This document shows positions 1-7,136 of a stretch of 34,346 bases of DNA, piece after piece; within the stretch, counting starts at the first letter, position 1, and every line of letters starts with the position of its first letter. Origin of the DNA: Actinomadura sp. 7K507. Its GTDB lineage: Bacteria; Actinomycetota; Actinomycetes; Streptosporangiales; Streptosporangiaceae. The notes below the pieces were generated by a model, which was not told the origin of the DNA, searched no databases, and saw nothing but the letters and a program-made list of their open reading frames with translations. The position numbers were made by a program, and so were the translations under genes. The stretch is taken from NCBI RefSeq assembly GCF_004348425.1, contig NZ_SMKK01000086.1, positions 1 to 34,346 on the forward strand. The letters are read 5' to 3'.

Positions 1-18
1 GGCCAGGGCCCACCCGCC

Positions 19-1050
19 TCAGTGCGGGATTCCGCCGATCACGTCACGAGCGCCCTTGCGCAGCAGGTCACCCGCCACGTAGGCCCCCAGGTCCTCCCCC
101 TTGTCCGGCTCCGACCACTCGTGCGAGTGGACGAACCTGGCTCCGTCGCGGGTGAAGACCATCCCGCGCAGGCTCAGCCGGCCGTCCCGTTCCAACCGCG
201 CGTGACCCGCGATAGGGCTGTTGCAGTGCCCTTGGAGCCCGTGCAACATCGTGCGCTCCGCACTCACGCACCGCCGGGTGTCCTTGTGGTCCAGCAGACG
301 CACCAGTTCCACGATGTCGGGATCGGCACGGCGGCAGTCCACCGCCAGCACCCCAGCACCCACGGCCGGAACGATGTCCAGTGCCTCGCCCGCCCGATCG
401 ACGCCCAGCCGCCCCAGGCTCGCCCGTGCCAGGACGATCGCGTCGAACTCCTCGCCCGCGTCCAGCCGCCCGAGCCGGGAGTTGACGTTGCCACGCAGGT
501 ACTCCACTTTCAGGTCGGGCCGGATCTGCCCGAGCTGTGCGCGCCGCCGCACCGCCGAAGTCCCCACCCGGGCCCCCGGTGGGAGGTCGGCCATGGACCG
601 GACCTCGCTCGCCATCGGAAACAACATCACATCGGCCGTGTCGTCACGCTGCACGTAGGCGGCGAACACCAGCCCTTCCGGGCGAGGCTCGTCACCAGGG
701 ACGTCCTTGAGACAGTGCACCGCGACGTCCACCCGCCCGGTCACCAACGCCCGGTCGATCTCCCTCATGAACGCGCCCTTGCCACCCAGCTCGCCCAAGT
801 GGCCCCGATGCCGATCTCTGGACGTCTGGATCCCGACCACCTCGACCCGGACGCTGGCCAACTCCTCCAGCCGCGCCGCCACGCCGCGCGCCTGCGTCAT
901 CGCCAACGGAGACGTCCGTGTCCCCAACCGCAGCACCCCGCTCCCGCCCGACCAGGAGAACACCGGTTCCACCCCGCCGACCCCGGCCAGGACGACATCT
1001 GTGCTGGCAGATGTTCCACCTCGACCGCTGGAGTCCACTTCACGCCCCAT
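19..1050 (-). CDS. hemC: Hydroxymethylbilane synthase (porphobilinogen deaminase), divergent orphan copy
   Basis: HemC joins four porphobilinogen molecules into hydroxymethylbilane, the linear tetrapyrrole precursor, in the cytosol. The 343 residues read as HemC from about residue 38: LRLGTRTSPLAM near the start, AVHCLKDVP with the catalytic Asp of KDVP, VGTSAVRRR, LRGNVNSRL, PAVGAG and the dipyrromethane-cofactor cysteine in GHCNSPIA. Several usually strict positions differ from E. coli HemC: HS to HC before KDVP, PAVGQG to PAVGAG, GGCQVPIG to GHCNSPIA. The ATG start follows GGAAGGGG six bases upstream, which supports an unusual N-terminal extension of about 38 residues; GTG codons near residues 30 and 39 are alternatives. 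No other haem gene is nearby. It is the last gene of a leftward set behind a GntR/HATPase pair, so it may be a specialised paralogue rather than the housekeeping enzyme. The family is certain; the physiological role is not. Confidence 0.88.
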   Translation of the reverse strand: MGREVDSSGRGGTSASTDVVLAGVGGVEPVFSWSGGSGVLRLGTRTSPLAMTQARGVAARLEELASVRVEVVGIQTSRDRHRGHLGELGGKGAFMREIDRALVTGRVDVAVHCLKDVPGDEPRPEGLVFAAYVQRDDTADVMLFPMASEVRSMADLPPGARVGTSAVRRRAQLGQIRPDLKVEYLRGNVNSRLGRLDAGEEFDAIVLARASLGRLGVDRAGEALDIVPAVGAGVLAVDCRRADPDIVELVRLLDHKDTRRCVSAERTMLHGLQGHCNSPIAGHARLERDGRLSLRGMVFTRDGARFVHSHEWSEPDKGEDLGAYVAGDLLRKGARDVIGGIPH

Positions 1051-1105
1051 CGCCCGCCCCTTCCATCACTTCACCGAGAACACTTGCACTTGAGCGCTGC
1101 CACGA

Positions 1106-1489
1106 TCAGGCGTACTCGCGGGACGGAAACAGGCGGTGCTTCAACAGCAGGTCCAGGGCTTCGGCCGCCGCCTTCGCGTCCCCGCACGGCGAGATGAACC
1201 CACCGCGCCCGTCCCCTGCCTCGAAGTAGCCCCACGCCTCACCCGGCAACGCGCGCACCGTCACCACGGCCCCGATGTCGTCGGCGCGCCCACTGGCGTA
1301 CACCCACAGCAGCGGCACCGGAAACCGGAACTCCCGCTTGTCGTACAGCCCGACGCATCGCCAGCTCAGCGGCTTCAGCGCGACGCGGAGGACCTCCAGT
1401 CTCCGCACAGCGGGGTCATGGCCCCGCAACGTCCGAGCCGCCAGGACCAGCCGCCACCGGCCGACCGCCTGAACCAGATCCTGTGCCAC
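1106..1489 (-). CDS. Hypothetical protein, 127 aa, upstream of hemC
   Basis: I do not recognise this family. It is a soluble protein of 127 residues with no signal peptide, membrane segment or cysteine cluster. The N-terminal half is basic; the middle contains a hydrophobic stretch (FRFPVPLLWVYASG) and an acidic, glycine-containing loop (EAGDGRGGF). It ends 55 bp before hemC on the same strand, so the two are probably cotranscribed. An in-frame TAG lies two codons before the GTG start, and AGGAGG abuts that GTG with no spacer, so translation may begin slightly downstream or be inefficient. Codon use matches the neighbours, which argues that it is a real gene. Confidence 0.65.
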   Translation of the reverse strand: MAQDLVQAVGRWRLVLAARTLRGHDPAVRRLEVLRVALKPLSWRCVGLYDKREFRFPVPLLWVYASGRADDIGAVVTVRALPGEAWGYFEAGDGRGGFISPCGDAKAAAEALDLLLKHRLFPSREYA

Positions 1490-1606
1490 CTCCTACGCCC
1501 CTTTCGCTCCTGATCCGTCTATTTCTGCTCCGATTCGCCACCCTTCTCGGTGCACGCCCCTCACGTCACCCCGTACTGGACGGGACGAAGTGGAAGAGGT
1601 GGCGCG

Positions 1607-1646
1607 GCCGGGGTGGGGGCATCTCAACCGGCGGCGCCACCCCGGC
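1607..1646 (-). terminator. Hairpin downstream of the 76-aa gene, terminator-like without a U-tract
   Basis: GCCGGGGTGG (1607-1616) pairs with CCACCCCGGC (1637-1646), a 10-bp stem with a 20-nt loop, starting right after the stop of the 76-residue gene. There is no T-run. It could divide the leftward set into HATPase plus 76-aa gene and 127-aa gene plus hemC. Confidence 0.45.
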
Positions 1647-1647
1647 T

Positions 1648-1878
1648 CTAGCGGGATCCAGCTGTAGTCCGCGTCCTGGCCGCCAGGATTGCCCGGCCGA
1701 GTTGCTCGGGGCACCGGGATCCGACGAGCAGCCGGCCGTCGACGAGCGCCCACCACTCCCGCGTGTGGTGCCCGAACCACGCGATGACGCCGTACCGCTG
1801 CGCGAGCGCTCGGGTCGTGTCCTCCCGGATCGTCCGCACGTCGATCACAGCGGTGTCCTCCAGCGGTCCCAATGTCAC
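1648..1878 (-). CDS. Small hypothetical protein, 76 aa, translationally coupled to the HATPase
   Basis: This short gene starts at a GTG whose last bases form GTGA with the stop of the upstream HATPase gene, the classic four-base coupling overlap. The product begins VTLGPLED, is soluble, has one cysteine, and contains a Trp-rich centre (VIAWFGHHTREWWALVDGR). I recognise no named domain. Coupling suggests it is made in fixed ratio to the HATPase, perhaps as a partner or effector; that is inference. The same frame stays open far upstream, but the HATPase start with its strong ribosome site shows that only this tail is translated here. Confidence 0.6.
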   Translation of the reverse strand: MTLGPLEDTAVIDVRTIREDTTRALAQRYGVIAWFGHHTREWWALVDGRLLVGSRCPEQLGRAILAARTRTTAGSR

Positions 1879-2261
1879 GACTCGGCACTCCAGGTGAGTT
1901 CCGCCCACATGGTCTGGCCGTCCTCGGTGACGTCGTGGCCGATCTTGTCGGCGGTGTGGTAGACGATCAGCAGGCCGCGTCCGTGGTCGTCCTCGTCCGA
2001 CGGGTCGCCGGGGAAGGGCCGCCAGTCGCCGGCCCCGGCATCGTGGACGGCGATGCGCGCGTGACCGAACTCGACCTCGACGGTGACGGTGACCTCGCCG
2101 CCGTCGCCTGACGCTGTGTGCCGCAGGGAGTTGCCGACCAGTTCGGAGGCGATGAGCTCGGCGTCGCGCCGGCGTGGGCTGTCGGCGAGCATTCCACGGA
2201 CGAAGGCCCTGGCGGCTGCCACCATGGGGGGACAGCCTGGATAGGTCTGGCTCCACTCCAT
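1875..2261 (-). CDS. Anti-sigma-type ATP-binding protein (HATPase_c_2, RsbW-like)
   Basis: A 128-residue stand-alone GHKL ATPase domain of the type that, in actinomycetes, acts as an anti-sigma kinase or as a partner of HTH-DUF5753 regulators. The N box is ELIASELVGNSLRHT, the G1-type motif is VHDAG, and DDHGRGLLIVYHTADK carries the second glycine box. The start is the ATG at 2261, preceded by GTAGGAGGCGCC, a near-perfect Shine-Dalgarno site; the frame extends about 36 codons further upstream but that part overlaps the promoter. It is the first gene of the leftward set, diverges from a GntR gene, and overlaps the next gene by GTGA. No sigma factor or STAS partner lies beside it, so its target is unknown. 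Confidence 0.85.
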   Translation of the reverse strand: MEWSQTYPGCPPMVAAARAFVRGMLADSPRRRDAELIASELVGNSLRHTASGDGGEVTVTVEVEFGHARIAVHDAGAGDWRPFPGDPSDEDDHGRGLLIVYHTADKIGHDVTEDGQTMWAELTWSAES

Positions 2262-2292
2262 GGCGCCTCCTACGGACGGTGATCGCGTTGTC

Positions 2293-2347
2293 ACAGTAAA
2301 GCTGTGTGCACAGCTTGCAAGCGGTGCGCACAGGTTGTCAAGCTGTG
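2293..2347. promoter_or_regulatory. Leftward promoter with GntR-type operator repeats
   Basis: Reading leftward, TTGCAA (2320-2315), a 16-nt spacer and TACTGT (2298-2293) form a good sigma-70 type promoter for the HATPase operon. The spacer is filled by the palindrome AAGCTGTG-tg-CACAGCTT (2299-2316). A second AAGCTGTG half-site lies at 2340-2347, and CACAG...CTGTG at 2329-2347 forms a second, degenerate palindrome. GCTTGCAAGC at 2313-2322 is also a perfect palindrome. The arrangement suggests that the divergent GntR regulator represses by blocking the spacer. Confidence 0.6.
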
Positions 2348-2380
2348 TTCGAACATTCGCACCCGGCAATCGGAGACGCC

Positions 2381-3127
2381 GTGACCCAGCCCGCCTATCA
2401 GCGCATCGCCGATGATCTACGGCGCCAGATCTTCGGCGGGCAGCTCGCAGCAGGCGACAAGGTCCCCTCGCGCGCTCGGCTCCGCGAGCAGTACGACGTC
2501 TCCGACCAGGTCGCGATCCAGGCCGTGCGGCTGCTGATATCCGAAGGCTTCCTGGAGGCCCGCTCGGGATCGGGCACTTACGTCAGGCGCAAGCCCACAC
2601 TGAAGCGCCTTGCTCGTTCCTGGTACGACACGAGCGGCCGCACCAGCTCCCCGTTCCGCACGGAGATGGCAAGTCAGGGCCGGGCCGGCAACTGGCGGGT
2701 CTCGTCACAGACCGCCGCGGCGAGCCCGCCGGTCGCAGAGCGGCTCGACATCGCGGCGGGCGACCCCGTGATGGAGAGCCGGTACACCTTCCTCGCCGAT
2801 GACGAGCCGGTGATGCTGTCCACGTCGTGGGAGCCGCTGGAGATCACGCAGGGCACGCCGGTGATGTTCCCGGAGGAGGGCCCGCACGCGGGCGCGGGGG
2901 TCGTCGCGCGGATGCGGGAGATCGGTCGGCACATCGAGACCGCGCAAGAGGTCGTCACCGCCCGTCCGGTCCTGGCGGTCGAGGCGGACCGGCTCGGCGA
3001 GGCGCTCGGGTCGGTGGTGATGGTGATCGCGCGGACCTACGCCACGGTGGACCGGCCGGTCGAGACCGCGGACATCGTGGTGCCGGTCGACCGCTATGAG
3101 TTGGCGTACGTCATTCCCGTCGAATGA
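2381..3127 (+). CDS. GntR-family transcriptional regulator (HutC/UTRA type)
   Basis: A 248-residue regulator. The N-terminal winged helix is AYQRIADDLRRQIFGGQLAAGDKVPSR followed by the LREQYDVSDQVAIQAVRLLISEGFLEARSG recognition region and the wing GSGTYV. From about residue 85 the sequence fits a UTRA-like effector domain (ERLDIAAGDPVMESRYTF, then a strand-rich C-terminus with IARTYATVDRPVETADIVVP), typical of HutC-type GntR proteins that sense small molecules. The start is GTG 2381 with GGAG six bases upstream; a frame opening 25 codons earlier would run through the operator. The divergent HATPase operon and the repeated half-sites between them suggest local autoregulation. The last codons and stop lie inside a terminator hairpin. 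The ligand is not predictable. Confidence 0.88.
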   Translation: MTQPAYQRIADDLRRQIFGGQLAAGDKVPSRARLREQYDVSDQVAIQAVRLLISEGFLEARSGSGTYVRRKPTLKRLARSWYDTSGRTSSPFRTEMASQGRAGNWRVSSQTAAASPPVAERLDIAAGDPVMESRYTFLADDEPVMLSTSWEPLEITQGTPVMFPEEGPHAGAGVVARMREIGRHIETAQEVVTARPVLAVEADRLGEALGSVVMVIARTYATVDRPVETADIVVPVDRYELAYVIPVE

Positions 3128-3145
3128 CGGGAATGACGTACGCCA
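3102..3145. terminator. Perfect 20-bp hairpin overlapping the GntR stop codon
   Basis: Bases 3102-3121 are exactly complementary to 3126-3145, with a GAAT loop. The stem encodes the last residues of GntR, and the stop codon TGA (3125-3127) sits at the loop. It lies between convergent GntR and TetR genes and should terminate transcription from both sides. Confidence 0.85.
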
Positions 3146-3167
3146 GTGCGGCCGTGTTGGGGAGAGG

Positions 3168-3782
3168 TCAAGGGGGTCCGAGCACCTGGGGGGTGGCCAG
3201 GGCGCGGGCAGTGTCGGAGAAGTACTGCTCGGGGGCCTGCTCGGCCAGCCCGAGGATGACGCCCTGGCTGAGGCCGATCATGAGTGCCCGCAGCGCGGTC
3301 GCCAGCCGCTGCGCCTGCCGCGCCGTCACGGTGGCCCCCTGATGTGATCTGCCGGCGAACAGGGCGGTCATGCGTTGTTCGTGCGCCTGGACGGACGTGG
3401 CGAGCTCGGCCCGCAGTTCGGGGTCGCGCAGGGCCATGTCCTGCAAGCTGATCTCGAACGACAGGTGCAGCAGCGCGTCGGGGTCGTCGCAGGTGCGCCG
3501 GTAGTGGCGGGCGAAGGCGTCGACGGCGTCCAGCAGGTCCCGGTCGGCGGGGACGGCCTGCTCGATCCCTTCGTAGTGCGGGCCGAGGTGGGCGGTGACC
3601 ATCGCGATCAGCAGGCCGTCCTTGCTGCCGAACAGCGAGTAGACGGCGCCGGTGGTCAGGCCGGCCTGCTCGGCGATCTCCTCCAGCCGGGCGCGGTGGC
3701 CGTCGCGGGCGACGATCCGGCGCGCGGCCTCCAGCAGGGCACGGCGGTTGCGTTCCTTGGTCTCCGCCCTGGTCATTCGCAT
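3168..3782 (-). CDS. TetR/AcrR-family transcriptional repressor
   Basis: A 204-residue TetR protein. The N-terminal HTH runs from RNRRALLEAARRIVARDGHRARLEEIAEQAGLTTGAVYSLFGSKDGLLIAM, with the family signature TTGAVYSLFGSKDGL. The C-terminal helical domain would hold the ligand pocket. No Shine-Dalgarno sequence precedes the ATG at 3782; instead an AT-rich, promoter-like stretch runs up to the start, so the mRNA is probably leaderless. A second ATG two codons in is an alternative. It diverges from a mycothiol-type isomerase gene over a 30-bp quasi-palindrome, so it most likely represses itself and that gene. The inducer is unknown. Confidence 0.88.
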   Translation of the reverse strand: MRMTRAETKERNRRALLEAARRIVARDGHRARLEEIAEQAGLTTGAVYSLFGSKDGLLIAMVTAHLGPHYEGIEQAVPADRDLLDAVDAFARHYRRTCDDPDALLHLSFEISLQDMALRDPELRAELATSVQAHEQRMTALFAGRSHQGATVTARQAQRLATALRALMIGLSQGVILGLAEQAPEQYFSDTARALATPQVLGPP

Positions 3783-3810
3783 AATCTGATTATTACAGTA
3801 ATCTCATTAT
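3776..3810. promoter_or_regulatory. Divergent promoter with TetR operator-like quasi-palindrome
   Basis: The 30 bp at 3781-3810 are AT-rich in a GC-rich genome and match their own reverse complement at most positions; the core is GATTATTACAGTAATC (3788-3803). Rightward, TTCGCA (3776-3781), 17 nt and TAATCT (3799-3804) could serve the isomerase gene. The site ends at the TetR start codon, so bound repressor would cover both transcription starts. Confidence 0.6.
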
Positions 3811-3868
3811 GGATGCAGCCGGAACGCACGCGGCCACGAGCATCGCCGTAGACAGGGGGAGCATCGTC

Positions 3869-4486
3869 ATGGACGTGAAGAGCGCGACCGCAGCCGAGCG
3901 CCGGGAGCTGGCGGCGATGCTGGAGGATCTGCCGGCCGCGGGGTGGGACGCGCCGACCCTGTGCACCGGCTGGCGCGTGCGAGAGGTCGCGGCGCACATG
4001 TCGATGGGATTCCGCCTCTCGATGCCCAGGATGGTGCTGGAGCTCGCCAAGTCCCGGGGCGGGATCAACCGGATGGCCGACCGGCGGGCCCGCGAGGACG
4101 CGGCGGCCATGTCCACGGCCGAACTGGTCGGCGCGATCCGCGACAACGCCGGCCACCCCTGGAAACCTCCGGTCGGCGGTACCACCGCGGCGCTGGGGCA
4201 CGACGTGGTCCACGGCCTGGACATCACGGTCGCCCTCGGCATCGACCGTCGCGTGCCCGACGAGCGTGTACACCCGCTCCTGGAGAACGTCAGCGTCAGA
4301 GCGGCGAAGTTCTTCGGCGCCGACCTCAACGGCATCGAGCTGCGCGCCGACGATCTCGACTGGTCTTTCGGCACCGGCGTCCCCGTGACCGGGTCCGCGC
4401 AGGACCTCCTCCTGGTCGCCTTCGGACGCAAGCTGCCGCCCGGCCGGCTCCAAGGGCAGGCGAGCGAGCGGTACGTCGCGGCCTGA
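3869..4486 (+). CDS. Maleylpyruvate isomerase family mycothiol-dependent enzyme (DinB-like fold)
   Basis: A 205-residue cytosolic protein of the mycothiol-dependent maleylpyruvate isomerase/DinB_2 superfamily, which uses the actinobacterial thiol mycothiol in isomerisation or transfer reactions. Visible family marks are the N-terminal TLCTGWRVREVAAHM with His43 as a likely metal ligand, and HDVVHGLDITVALG, the HG.D element that carries a second metal histidine. The usual Glu four residues before that His is replaced by His here, a variant ligand set. The start is ATG 3869, seven bases after GGGGGAG; an upstream ATG at 3809 overlaps the operator. It diverges from the TetR gene that probably controls it. 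The substrate is unknown; stress or detoxification is a common guess for such pairs. Confidence 0.8.
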   Translation: MDVKSATAAERRELAAMLEDLPAAGWDAPTLCTGWRVREVAAHMSMGFRLSMPRMVLELAKSRGGINRMADRRAREDAAAMSTAELVGAIRDNAGHPWKPPVGGTTAALGHDVVHGLDITVALGIDRRVPDERVHPLLENVSVRAAKFFGADLNGIELRADDLDWSFGTGVPVTGSAQDLLLVAFGRKLPPGRLQGQASERYVAA

Positions 4487-4511
4487 ACCGACCGCGGCGG
4501 CGGGGCGGGCG

Positions 4512-5415
4512 CTACCAGCTGGTTCGGAGCTGTTTCAACAGGGTCCTCGCCGCGAGGCCCCCGGGCCCGCCGGTGCGCCAGGCCAGGGCTATTCGCGCAC
4601 GCAGGGCCGGTTGAGTGATGGTCAGCGTCCGCATGCCGAGGGCCGGCGCCGTGCCGGTCGACGACGCCGGGAGGACGGCCACGCCGAGGCCGCGAGCGGC
4701 GAGTCTCGCCAGGAGGTGCGGGGCCGCCGCCTCGAAGGCGATGCGCGGCTGGAACCCCGCCCGCGCGCAGGCGCGGTCGAGTGCTCCGCGCACGCCGGTG
4801 CCGCGCGGCAGGCTGATCAGCGGCCGGTCGCGGAGTTCGGCCAGCGGGATGTCGGCGCGTCCGGGCGGGCGCGTGACGAGGGGGGCGTCCGCCGGCATCA
4901 CGGCGAGCAGCGGTTCGTCGATCACGGCCTGGAGGGAAACGCCCACCGGGGGGGTCCTGGTCCGCGAGACCGATCACGGCGATGTCGATCTCGCCGCGTT
5001 GAAGCGCGGCGAGCATCCTCTCCGAGGTGTCTTCGGTGAGGGTGATCTCGACGTCGGGATGCTCGTCGTGGAAGGCGGCGAGGATCGAGACGAAAGCGGA
5101 CTCGCCGGCGTCCGCGCCGGAGACGAGTCCGATCGTCACATGCCCGCGGAGCAGTCCGGCGAACTCGTCCGCGGTCTGCCGTACCGCCTCGGCACCGGCG
5201 ATCGCGGCCCGCGCGTAGGGCAGTACCGCCTCGCCCACGTCGGTCGGCGTCACCGATCGTCCGGTGCGATGCAGCAGCGGCTGCCCGAGCTCTCGTTCGA
5301 GCCGCCGGATCTGCGCGCTCAGGCCCGGCTGGGTCAGGTGAAGGCGGTCGGCGGCACGGGTGAAGCCGGCCTCCTCCACGACGGCGACGAAGTACCGGAG
5401 TTGCCGAAGTTCCAT
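4512..5415 (-). pseudogene. LysR-family regulator interrupted by a one-base frameshift
   Basis: Two frames together make a 300-residue LysR protein of normal length. The first (from ATG 5415) holds the HTH, MELRQLRYFVAVVEEAGFTR through LTQPGLSAQIRRLERELGQPLLHRT, and the start of the effector domain up to IAVIGLADQDPP. The second frame (ending at 4512) holds the rest, SLQAVIDEPLLAVMPADAPL to ALAWRTGGPGGLAARTLL. The break is at a run of seven G (4948-4954; C on the coding strand). Removing one base restores the frame as DPP-VGVSLQ. So this is either a recent inactivation by slippage in a homopolymer or a sequencing error. Both halves look well conserved with no other damage, which favours a very recent event or an error. 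It diverges from the thiolase operon and would be its expected regulator. Confidence 0.85.
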
Positions 5416-5429
5416 AACCGATGATTCTA
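5416..5429 (-). promoter_or_regulatory. TAGAAT -10 element for a leaderless LysR transcript
   Basis: On the minus strand TAGAAT (5429-5424) is followed by eight bases and then the LysR ATG. A start point about seven bases downstream of the -10 falls at or next to the ATG, so the LysR mRNA should be leaderless. No Shine-Dalgarno sequence is present. No convincing -35 was found. Confidence 0.5.
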
Positions 5430-5558
5430 CTTGCAGGAAATACAAACACTTGGACTTATGCGAGAGGGGCCGACAGTCTTGAGGCCGTGACGAAGCGTGG
5501 GCAGGTCACGCGTACCGCGCCCCGCTCGGACCTGGGCAGCGGTTTCGGGAGGAGAGAG

Positions 5559-7136
5559 ATGGCGGAACGACGGGTCGATCAGTTCCAGATCGACGGGTTC
5601 GCCGAAGGGCGCATCCTCGTACAGCGTTGCGCGGAATGCGCGATCCTCCACAACCCGCCGCGGGCGATGTGCCCGAACTGCCATTCGCTGGAGTGGGAGC
5701 ACGCGGCGTGCGGCGGGCTGGGCACCGTCTACAGCTGGATCGTGCCTCGCCACGGAGCCCTCGACGGCGAAACGCACATCGTGGCGGTCGTGGAGCTTGA
5801 AGAGGGCGTGCGCCTCCTCAGCCGGATCCGCGATGTCGCGATCGCCGACATGCGCAACGGACTTCCGGTCGAGGCCCGGTTCGAGGAGGACGAGCAGTCC
5901 GGCAAGAACCTCGTGTTCCGGCCGGCGGGCACGGCGCCGAAGCCGGCGGCGGTGATCGATCGTGACTGGCATCCGGTGCCCGAGAGCCGGCCGCGGCGCC
6001 CGAAGGACGTGCTCTGGGAACGCACGGCCATCAGCGGGATAGGCCAGACCGAGTTCTCCAAGGACTCCGGACGGGCGGAGATCTCACTCGCCGCCGAAGC
6101 ATGCCTGGCGGCCATCAAGGACGCCGGCCTCACCCCCGCGGACATCGACGGCATGGTCACCTTCACCCAGGAGACCAACAGCGAAGTCGCCCTCATGGGG
6201 AACCTGGGCATTCCCGAGCTGACGTTCGATGCCCGCGGACTGGGCGGCGGCATGGCCGCCACCGCCTGCATGCAGATCGCGGCCAGCGCGGTGCTGTCAG
6301 GCGCGGCGACCAACGTGCTGGTCTACCGCGCCTTCAACGAACGCTCCGGCCGCCGGTTCGGCGTGCCGGCGCGGCGCGACGGCGCCCCCGCCGCGCGGTC
6401 GCTCAACACCCCGGCGGCCATCTACGCCCTGTGGTACCAGCGCTATATGGACACCTTCGGCGTGTCCAACGAGGATCTCGGACGCTACTCGGTGGTGGCC
6501 CGCAAGCACGCCGCCGGGAATCCCAACGCCTGGTTCCACCGGCGGCCGATCACCCTCGAAGAGCACCAGCAGAGCCGCTGGATCGTCGAACCCGTCCTCC
6601 GCCTCCTCGACTGCTGCCAGGAGAGCGACGGCGGCGTGGCCCTGGTCGTGTCCTCCCTCGACCAGGCCGAGGACGGCCCGAATCCGCCCGTCCGCCTCCT
6701 CGCCGCGGCGCAGGGCTACGCCAAGGGCAACAGCGGCCCGGGTCCGGGCCCCCTGGAGAGCGACCTGTCGCGCTTCGCCGACTGCCGTGTCTCGGCACGC
6801 CAGGCGTTCCGGGACGCCGGACTGTCACCCGGCGACATCGGCGCGGCGATGATCTACGAGAACTTCACCCCGCTCGTCTTCCTGACCCTTGAGGAACTCG
6901 GCTTCTGCGGACCGGGCGAGGCCAAGGACTTCATCGCGGAAGGCCACATCGAGATCGGCGGCACGCTGCCGGTCAACACCCATGGCGGCCTGCTCGGCGA
7001 GGCCTACATCCACGGACTCAACAACACCCTCGAAGCGGTGCGGCAGCTCCGCGGCGTCTCATCGAACCAGGTCGAGGACTGCCAGAACGTCCTCGTCTCG
7101 AACGGAGTCGGAACCTTGATCTATGGCAGGGCTTGA
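5559..7136 (+). CDS. DUF35 zinc-ribbon/OB-fold fused to a lipid-transfer-type thiolase
   Basis: A 525-residue fusion. Residues 1-145 form a DUF35 module: a rubredoxin-like zinc ribbon with Cys24, Cys27, Cys38 and Cys41 (CAEC...CPNC) and an acyl-CoA-binding OB fold. From about residue 156 it is a thiolase-fold, SCP2/lipid-transfer-type protein: AISGIGQTEFSKDSGRAE, YRAFNERSGRRFG, YENFTP, and NTHGGLLGEAYIHGLN near the C-terminus. The canonical thiolase nucleophile region has no Cys at the expected spacing, as in Ltp2-type aldolases that cleave 3-hydroxyacyl-CoA side chains. DUF35 proteins are known partners of such aldolases in steroid side-chain degradation; here they are one chain. ATG 5559 follows GGGAGGAGAG. 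It is first in a coupled set with a hydrolase and an acyl-CoA ligase. The reaction could be thiolysis or retro-aldol cleavage. Confidence 0.85.
   Translation: MAERRVDQFQIDGFAEGRILVQRCAECAILHNPPRAMCPNCHSLEWEHAACGGLGTVYSWIVPRHGALDGETHIVAVVELEEGVRLLSRIRDVAIADMRNGLPVEARFEEDEQSGKNLVFRPAGTAPKPAAVIDRDWHPVPESRPRRPKDVLWERTAISGIGQTEFSKDSGRAEISLAAEACLAAIKDAGLTPADIDGMVTFTQETNSEVALMGNLGIPELTFDARGLGGGMAATACMQIAASAVLSGAATNVLVYRAFNERSGRRFGVPARRDGAPAARSLNTPAAIYALWYQRYMDTFGVSNEDLGRYSVVARKHAAGNPNAWFHRRPITLEEHQQSRWIVEPVLRLLDCCQESDGGVALVVSSLDQAEDGPNPPVRLLAAAQGYAKGNSGPGPGPLESDLSRFADCRVSARQAFRDAGLSPGDIGAAMIYENFTPLVFLTLEELGFCGPGEAKDFIAEGHIEIGGTLPVNTHGGLLGEAYIHGLNNTLEAVRQLRGVSSNQVEDCQNVLVSNGVGTLIYGRA

Noticed and set aside
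1493..1888. A 131-codon minus-strand frame over the 76-residue gene.
   Set aside because: Arg/Pro-rich with no ribosome site; the coupled GTG gene in another frame has protein-like composition.
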